Origin: Trichobilharzia regenti
Taxonomy: Eukaryota; Platyhelminthes; Trematoda; Strigeidida; Schistosomatidae
DNA: 64,000 bases
Direction: 5' to 3'
NCBI GenBank assembly: GCA_944472135.2
Contig: OX235270.1
Coordinates: 47,678,352-47,742,351 of the forward strand
Part shown: in pieces, positions 57,031 through 64,000 of the stretch
Layout: every line of letters starts with the position of its first letter
How positions within the stretch are numbered: position 1 is the first letter of the stretch
Translations under genes and position numbers: made by a program
Notes under the pieces: generated by a model
The model's database searches: none
Seen by the model: only the letters and a program-made list of their open reading frames with translations
Told to the model about the DNA's origin: nothing

Positions 57031-57222
57031 CCATTGTGGGAAGAATTTATTTTGATAAATTCTCACAATGTTATCAAGGAAGCTGGTATGATTATGAGCA
57101 ATAAACTGTGCTCGAAACGCCATCATAAAATATTACTGTATAACACTGTGAAAATTTATCAGAATCTTATTTACAATGCAATTTTACTCAAGCACAATAC
57201 ACAAGTTCTATTCTTATTTCAA
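57031..57222 (+). mobile_element. 192-bp PLE-derived element with hammerhead-like motif
   Basis: An exact 13-bp direct repeat AGAAGTCAGAATT (57018-57030 and 57223-57235) flanks the unit. Its left ~48 bp (CCATTGTGGGAAGAATTTAT onward) is an imperfect inverted copy of 57130-57175. Between them lies TATGATTATGAGCAATAAAC with downstream GCTCGAAACGCC, a hammerhead-like fold. The right end matches the PLE-3 terminus at 47320-47462. It has no coding sequence. Same plan as the 163-bp element at 31773, but it retains the ribozyme-like centre. Confidence 0.87.
57088..57126 (+). ncRNA. Hammerhead-like ribozyme motif (candidate)
   Basis: A putative stem I ATGAT (57088-57092) pairs with ATCAT (57122-57126). 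Stem II GAGCA (57096-57100) pairs with TGCTC (57109-57113), and the conserved GAAAC box follows at 57114-57118. The canonical CUGAUGA box is degenerate here (TGATTATGA). Equivalent motifs occur at 47325-47363, 26174-26211 and 31450-31487. Hammerhead motifs are known in PLE termini; cleavage by this variant is inferred only from the pattern. Confidence 0.5.
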
Positions 57223-57235
57223 AGAAGTCAGAATT

Positions 57236-57836
57236 AGCGAGTCAGTGGCTGAATGGTGCGGGTGCTTACCTTGTATATGACGAAAAGCCTATACTGTACT
57301 ATCTGGTCTAAACTGGTTTCCGAAGTGATGTTAAGGTAGTGATTAAAACTGAAATCAATTGAACTCCTAGAAACTAAAACTCGACAACAGTTTGTTTTTA
57401 CTGACTTCCAAAGACTGCGATTTGATTATTCTTTCTCGTTATTATGATTGGCATTCGTGTTAAATGCATGAGAAGCATTGTTCTTATGCACACAAACAGA
57501 TGATTCAATCTGTTAGAGAAGAAATAGCACAGTGAAATGAGAGGAAAGAAACAATGGCATGTCATAGTGAACGGGTGTCGATACAAGAAGAGACAGAATA
57601 GGTGAAGGCCTATTAGTGGTAGTTTAGAAATTGTTGAAGTAATCAGATATAAATACATCCTTAATTGGAAAGATATTTTGCCATTTCATTTCTAGTTTCC
57701 AAATATTCTTCAAATATTGAGAACTCGAACCAAGATATCCACATCTTTCTACGTGCTTAAGACCAACTGCATAGATTCATACTGTGTTCCCATCTATCCA
57801 GTTTTCCAACATTACTTTTATCATCTACCATTGATA
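57236..57836. other. ASAH2: Unclassified intron 15 sequence, SINE-like start
   Basis: 57240-57345 (CAGTGGCTGAATGGTGCGGG, AACTGGTTTCCGAAGTGATG) resembles decayed tRNA-like repeats near 33738 and 15930. The remainder shows no recognised feature. Confidence 0.4.
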
Positions 57837-59500
57837 TCAACGAGGATGTTTCAGCCACTTCATTCGATAAATATTTGTCACGTCATCCACTGATATTTGT
57901 TCCCCACGAGTGCATGTAGTCAGCAACTCCTTACAATTCTGTGCTCTATATGGAATGACAACTGCTGAGGTCCATGTTTTCGGGATACATTTTCGACAGT
58001 CTAGAAATGGTAGTTCACCGACGTCTGATTCAGCTTCCGAAGTGAACTGAATTCTGGGAGATACACAGTTTGTTTTCTCCAGGCATGAATTGTGTATATC
58101 TCGTTTTAGTACTACAAAAGTATCATCTACATATCTTAACCATATTTTAGGAGTGAGTATGCATGAAAAGATGTTATTTTCAAATTTATTCATGAAAAAG
58201 TCGGCGACTATTGGGCAGATGGTGAACCCATGGCAACACCATTTGTCTGTCTATATAAACTCCCTTTAAATGTAAAATAATTATTTTCTAGACAGAATTT
58301 CAAGCTCTTAATTATTTCACTGTTGTCCAGTGGACATCTTTGTGATAGCGTTGTACCTGATTCTAGTAGACTGCAAATGACATCAAGACTTTCGGTAATA
58401 GGTATACTAGTATATAATGAGTTAATATCACAGCTTACCATAATGTCTTCTTAATCAATTTCTCGGTGTTCTATTTGGGATTTGAAATCCTGTGAGTTTC
58501 TTACAATATTTTGAGTATCCTTTTGTAGTGGTTGTAGTACCGAGAGTAAGTATTTAGATAGGTTGTATGTCGGTGAGTTGGTGAAATCTATTACTGGTCT
58601 CAATGGAACTGTGAGTTTATGTATCTTTGGTTGACCGTAGAATCTTGAAGGTACATAAGATTTTGGTTTTAGCTTAAACCAGAGAGAATTTTCAATTTTG
58701 GGTTTCATTTCTTGAAGGAGTCTGTTTGTATTTAGTTTCATTTTGTTGAATTCGGCGGATTTCTTCTTCTCTTCAATAAGTAACTATGATCCTTCAGATA
58801 GGTGTTTAATCGCCTTCTTTTCATAATCCGTTCTGTTCATTATCTCAGTGACGCGTTTCCCCTGTCGGTTTTCGTTGTAACGATGCTTTTGTCTTTCTTC
58901 AAATTTCTTAAGGCTTCATATTCTTGTTTGGTGAGATTAGATGGTATGTTTCGTTGTGTGATTAATATGTGTGATATCTTTTGACGAGCAGATTGTGATT
59001 CTTCATTGGTGAGTTGTTGTAGAGCAGGTTCGATCATAGGTGCTATTTCCTGGACCGATAATGGCTTTCTAGTGATATTGAAATTCAGAGCTTTCTGTAG
59101 TAATGAGATTTCATTTTCGGTTAGTATCTTGTCTGACATGTTATGTATGGCTGTAATATTCTTCATATCATTTTCTGAGGTTTACTTTGGTTGTTTCTTT
59201 TCTTCGAGTTTCAATAATTTTTCTATTTGTCTTCTTTTAGTGACATTATGAAAATGAGATTCTCGTTGATTAAACAATTTTTGAAAGGATTCATAGACAT
59301 GGCTTGTAACAAGTAATGTTAAACAGTCGTCTATATTTTTGATTCTCGTTCGATAAGATTCAAATTTGACGTTGCAGTTATGTATTTTTTCTCGTAAAAA
59401 TACTTTGAAGGTATGATTTTCAGCGAGTATGGATTTGTGCGAATATTCAAGAGGTTTAACTCGTAGTGACTTTGGAATAATTGCACTTTGTAGACAGCGT
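57837..59500 (-). mobile_element. Penelope-like element (PLE-4), minus strand
   Basis: Minus strand, 5' to 3'. An N-terminal region starts near 59480 (FKVFLREKIHNCNVKFESYR and TSHVYESFQKLFNQRESHFH), with one in-frame stop near 59183. MSDKILTENEISLLQKALNF follows near 59140 and RT fingers FYGQPKIHKLTVPLRPVIDF near 58630. SCDINSLYTSIPITESL lies near 58440, YRQTNGVAMGSPSAQ near 58210-58250 and YVDDTFVVLKRD near 58110-58140. After ELPFLDC an internal deletion (expected thumb) joins to TSAVVIPYRAQNCKELL near 57940. No GIY-YIG domain or terminus is seen. This copy shows the PLE N-terminal domain best in the window. Confidence 0.87.
58208..58741 (-). pseudogene. PLE-4 RT fingers/palm, one frame break
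   Basis: Two blocks, 58451-58741 and 58208-58441, are separated by a stop near 58446. They contain YGQPKIHK, LRPVIDF, CDINSLYTSIP (first catalytic Asp) and NGVAMGSP. YVDDTF follows in the adjacent frame (57837-58193) after a further break near 58200. Confidence 0.85.
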
Positions 59501-59599
59501 ACGTTGAGAATACGATGATTATAGAAGTTACATTTGTGCTTCGATAGAGTAATCCGGTGATGAAATACATGCCTAACACACTAGCTTATTACGTTCAGG

Positions 59600-60164
59600 A
59601 TACTAATTTCACCTATATCTTTATGATTGTAATAGTCATTTCTGTAACTCAGGTCAACTGACTATTTTTCTTGGTAGGAAATCTATTTTTGATTGGCAGG
59701 AAATATAAGTTTCACAACATGCATATGATAAATTTATCCGGAAATGATAAGTTGTTGTTATTCTTAATATATAACTAAGTTCTACCACTTCGTACGGCAG
59801 CCATCAATAAAGTTATACATGGTTATATAAGTGAGTTCAGGTGAAAAACCTCGATCAGTATGAAACATTCTTTCTGCACTCCATCTGCACCTAGACATCG
59901 ACACAACACTCCAGATTTAACTGACTTTTCTGCAGTAGTAAATGCTTTTTAATTAATTTATTCTTAAGATTTTTCTGATATGTAGAAGTGATTATGTTAC
60001 CTTGAATAATTTCTCCTACCCCAGATAATCTGGACACTTAACTACCTACACATAGAAGTAATAAATAATAAGTTATTTGGTACATCAATTGGAGTGAACT
60101 TTCAATGTGAAACGGCAAAATAAATTGCAGTAGTTCATGTTATCACACCATAAATTTCATATAA
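59600..60164. other. ASAH2: Intron 15 sequence, no recognised element
   Basis: Checked for a possible final ceramidase exon (C-terminal beta-domain residues) and none is seen in any + frame. Confidence 0.45.
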
Positions 60165-60430
60165 AAGTAGGGGAAAGAAGGAAAGGAATTATAGATACAA
60201 ATATATGGAAGGTAGAATAATTTCATAAAGAATAATGATGATCTATTGGATCAGTGAGTTCATATGAAGGAAAAGCATTCACTCCATTGATAATAACTTC
60301 GAGCCACGTTAACAACATATTCAGGGCATTAGTTCTTAGCATTTTGAGGACACATGGCTGAAAACTTACACACACGTGACTCATACTAACAATGCAAAAA
60401 ATCATGATTTTGTGCTATTATAGTCTGACT
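60165..60430 (-). mobile_element. RTE 3' fragment, decayed
   Basis: Minus-strand similarity to 60900-61110: ATTGATAATAACTTCGAGCC corresponds to ATTGACAACGATTTTGAGCC, and TTCTTAGCATTTTGAGGAC to TTCTACCGTCTCGAGGAC. An older copy about 600 bp before the better preserved one. Confidence 0.65.
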
Positions 60431-60796
60431 AACTCCGATTTCTCCGTTGTGTATGATCATTATTATTCGTAATATTCATATTCATTAAGGGTAATAAATG
60501 TATGAAGTTTTTGATTTTTCCAAATTAATTTTATGTCAACTAACACTGCTGGATGACATGGCATATGTTACACTTTTCAGTACCATCCCGATCGATGCAA
60601 CTAAATTACTAGATTAGCTGCCTTCCCAACCTAATGGACACTTGTACTCCTAAGCTCACTTTTATTCACTATATTATACCACTGAACACAGGAAACAAAA
60701 CGCAAACATCTTTCCTCGAAAACAGCAGAAGTCATCATCTCTCACTTTCCATGACCATATCACATAAAACTGAAGAATGATGAAGCGAACAGCCAT

Positions 60797-62513
60797 CTGT
60801 CTGTCTGTTTTCGACATAGAAATTTATACCGATGTGCAGCAGTTAAAGTCGCCACACTCCACTTAGTACATAAAGCAAGAGATGAAAGTAAAAGAAAGTG
60901 CAAAATAGCGCCAGAAAACAGAGATATGATGCAAAAAGAATAGTGATATGGAAGAACAATAGAGTTTTATTGGATACTACAAATCACAGAGAGTGAACGC
61001 ATCCGCACCATTGACAACGATTTTGAGCCATATCACCGATTGTCTCTAGCCATTGGTTTCTACCGTCTCGAGGACCCCAAACCAGGAAGTCTACACCTTC
61101 CTACGTGGCTTAGACTAACTGTTGTGGGTTTCATTGACTAGTGCCATCTATTGGTTTGACCGACGCTAGATCTTTTCCAGCCTTGACCCTATGTCAGCTA
61201 GCATTGCCCGTCGAGAGTGCGATGACTAGGCACACGTAACACATATCCTAACCATCTCAGTCGATGTAGCTAGCTTTACAGTCTCGTCGATTGATATCCC
61301 CCTCCTTACCTAGAACTCGACCGATGCCTCACCTCAATATTGCTCACTCTATCATACGACTTCACACGGGAGATAGAACGCAGGCACCTATGATCAAAGG
61401 CAGCTAGACAAGCTTTTCATGTCTTCCACCTTCTCTGACTATTTCTCACAGCCATAAAGGAGGACGGAGCGGACTGATGAGTAGTACACATGCCCTTTGG
61501 TCAATAGCCGGATATCGCGTCTACACCAGGAATGGCGTGAGTTGTCACATGCGAAACGAGCCTTCTGTATCCGTGCTGAGATTTCGTCAGGGATCAACCT
61601 GTTAGAGCTGATGCAACTTCCCAAATAAGTGAAGTGGTGGTCAACACGCTCTACCACTTTACTCCCTAGCTTTAAGCTAGGAGTCAGTGTAGTCCATTCC
61701 TGTCGCATCACCTTACATTTGATAGTAGGAGCGAATCACATGCCAAACATTCGTAGATTCCAGCTCAAGGTGTTCAGAAGACCCTGCATTTTGTCAGCGT
61801 CTGTCTTCACCTGGGAGGACTATATCATCTGCATATTCTAAGTCAACGAGATTATTTCCTGGTAACAAGTCAATCCTTGAGTTTCTGAAGTCAGTTAGGG
61901 TTGACTCCACTAGTATACGTATGATGAAACTGAATAGAAATGGGGACAATGGGAATCCCTGACCAACACCACTGGTTGTCACCACTTCAGGAAACAACTC
62001 GCCACAAAGTCTCACCTGGCTGACTGCATGAGTTCGAGTAGAGTTCCTTGATCAGTGCAATGTATTTCATCGAGATTCCCTTTACAGCCAAGCATCGCCA
62101 TAGTACCTCTCGGTCGACGGAATCGAATACCGCCTTCAGGTCAATAAAAATATAACGATTGTTGGACGCCGGTAAGTATGCCTATGTTCCAGAATCTGTC
62201 GAAGTGTGAAGATATGATCAATGCACCCTCTTCCTGGTCTAAAGGCTGTCTGGATCTCTTGTGTTTGTTCCTCTTGTGGGCCGCTTGTTTTACTCATTGT
62301 TATTGAGCCTAGAACTCCAGATATCATTTCAGTCAAGCTAATCCCTCTGTGATTATCACAGGAAGACTTGTCTCCCTTCTTGTATGTGGGGATAATCGGT
62401 GACCTACACCAAGTCGATGGGACTTCCTCTGATCCCCAGACGCTGCCTAATACCTTAGTTAACGCAAACAGTAGCGTCATCTCACCTTTGACAAGAGCAA
62501 ATCGTATTCAGGG
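60797..62513 (-). mobile_element. RTE-like retrotransposon, 5'-truncated
   Basis: Minus strand, 5' (62513) to 3' (60797). RT fragments read TKVLGSVWGSEEVPSTWCRS near 62440, PTYKKGDKSSCDNHRGISLT near 62370, FRPGRGCIDHIFTLRQILEH near 62200, VVTTSGVGQGFPLSPFLF near 61940 and the intact catalytic block LEYADDIVLPGED near 61810. The thumb (FTYLGSCISSNRLIPDEISA near 61630), a C-terminal remnant and a 3' UTR with the family tail follow to about 60797. Frameshifts break it. Same family as 5878-8010. Confidence 0.87.
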
Positions 62514-62639
62514 TGTTATGAGGGAAAATATTTGTTTTTGTAACTCTACCTCAAAGCTGTGCAGATATATTGGTTCTCAGTTATCTAATATTCAGGAAAC
62601 TGAATTTAGGTAGCAGACAATATCATATGTATTCTTTTA

Positions 62640-63600
62640 AGCGACGACAACTTCCCCTGGTAACAAGTCGACTCCTAAGTTGCTCAAGACGACGCGTGCC
62701 ACACCAATTAGTATACCAATGATAAAATTAACCACAGATGAATACATAATTTCCTATGATATCTAGTAGTTTTTTGAGTAATGCAATATGCCTTCTCGGT
62801 CCTCTTATTGTGACCATACTTCAACATATCACCTGTCGACCATTGGAGTCAAATGCTGTCTTCAGGTTAGAAATATGGATGGTTTTGAAAGCTGTTAAGG
62901 ACACCCATATTTCAGAATTGGTTAAAAAGGTGAAGATATGATCAGGTGCAGACTTGAAGCCATCCTTGGAGTCAGTGCCTTAATCTGTATAAGATCATGA
63001 ACTCTGGAGTTTGGTATACTATTCTAGTCAATCTAATGCCCATCTTAATTATCACAGTAATATTTGTCTCCCTTTTCTATAAATCAGTACAATCAATGAT
63101 ATAAACCAGTACAACAAGACTATCCCAGATTCTCAAAAACAGTTCACCACTACCACACTTAAATAGCTCTGGAGTAATACCATGAGGTTGCGTTGCTTCG
63201 TTTCGTTTAAGAATGAAGACAGCTTCTGCAACCTCAGTTTCAGTTGCTGAATCTATGTCTGCATGGTAGACAAATTTAATGTGACTGACAGCCACTGGAT
63301 GTGCTATTCAAAGTTTTCCCTGCAGTTTTCCAGTCATTTATATCGAAACGTAATTAAATTAATATCCTCCTCGTAGATGATTTCATGTACTGTCGGATTT
63401 TCACAGCCACATTCTCTGTACATCTAAATAGGTGTCTAGTATTACCTACGACTAATGTTTTTTCCATCTGTCTGCTTTTTCTTGCTCGCCGCAGTTCCTC
63501 TTTACGATGACAAATAGTCAGCTTAAATTTGATGCGCTTTTGTTCTTCGTCATGTCTTGATTCCATTGGAATCAATCTTGCTACATCTGTCAGTTCGGAT
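62640..63600 (-). mobile_element. RTE-like fragment, older copy of same family
   Basis: Minus strand: a linker with RHDEEQKRIKFKLT near 63550 and VVGNTRHLFRCTENV near 63440, then RT VAEAVFILKRNEATQPHGIT near 63180-63250. It ends near 62640 before the YADD box with LLPGEV. The sequence 62655-62735 is a diverged duplicate of 61855-61930, so this is a second copy and not the 5' half of the element at 60797. Confidence 0.75.
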
Positions 63601-64000
63601 AAGGCACGAGGAATCTGCTGTCATTAACTAATCTTTAATTGTTAGATATTAAGAGACTTCAGGAGTATTTTTACAATGGACATTCTTTTAAGTCGGACTT
63701 CTTGAAGACACCGTTACTGTCATTCTCAGGTATGAGATGAGTTCTTTCTTCACTTAATAAAGACTCTGTGTTCGCATTAAGTTAGAGGCGCAGTGTTTTA
63801 GTAGCTGTTTTGCCCCTATATCCGTCCTGTCGAAGGCGTATAGATGCACGGACCGTTGCTTGTGTTCATAGTTCATTTGATTTTGGTGGTTCCCATTTGA
63901 AGCAACGTCTATTCTTATGTTTTTATTTTAGTGGTTAAGATGAACAAGTGATTATCTGAGTCGAATGGCAAACGACCAATATTATTTCCGTCTGGTCTGT
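63601..64000. other. End of window, nothing recognised
   Basis: No exon matching the missing ceramidase C-terminus and no clear repeat family. Confidence 0.45.

Noticed and set aside
62368..62613. 81-codon plus-strand gene
   Set aside because: It is antisense to the RT block PTYKKGDKSSCDNHRGISLT of the minus-strand RTE.

Overview
The window is about 64 kb of AT-rich animal DNA, most likely from a schistosome-type blood fluke. The inference rests on four things: SR2-like RTE retrotransposons, abundant Penelope-like elements (PLEs), tRNA-derived SINEs, and a gene with introns of 36-60 nt beside introns of many kilobases. The species cannot be fixed by eye. There are no bacterial features, no rRNA and no convincing free-standing tRNA. 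Coordinates of degenerate repeats are approximate. Exon coordinates were set by matching canonical GT...AG junctions and reading phase.

One host gene is visible: a neutral ceramidase (ASAH2-type, N-acylsphingosine amidohydrolase) on the + strand. Fifteen exons lie between 9584 and 56923, all joining in phase and giving about 642 codons. The first exon has an in-frame upstream stop and a hydrophobic signal/anchor segment. The zinc-ligand motifs (HTHSGP, FAVHPVS, PGEFTT, NVYSSY) and the amidase serine motif (GDVSPN) are all present, spread over five exons. The last part, about 60 residues in the human protein, is not seen and presumably lies beyond 64000.

Almost everything else is mobile DNA in the introns and flanks. 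Upstream, 1-2125 is a PLE with inverted ends and 5878-8010 is a decayed RTE copy. Intron 1 holds a fold-back PLE (10316-11520) and a 148-bp inverted repeat (11702-12120). Introns 9 and 12 each carry a near-identical SR2-like RTE copy on the minus strand. Intron 11 holds PLE fragments, SINEs and a 163-bp hairpin element with a target-site duplication. Intron 13 contains RTE fragments, one interrupted by a PLE with a 13-bp target-site duplication, and a recent 5'-truncated RTE with an open 240-codon frame. Downstream of exon 15 are a 192-bp PLE derivative with a hammerhead-like motif, a minus-strand PLE and two stacked RTE fragments.

The most interesting signal is the set of short PLE-derived elements: inverted copies of the PLE terminus, some enclosing a hammerhead-like fold, flanked by 12-13 bp direct repeats. 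They look like a non-autonomous class moved by the PLE machinery.
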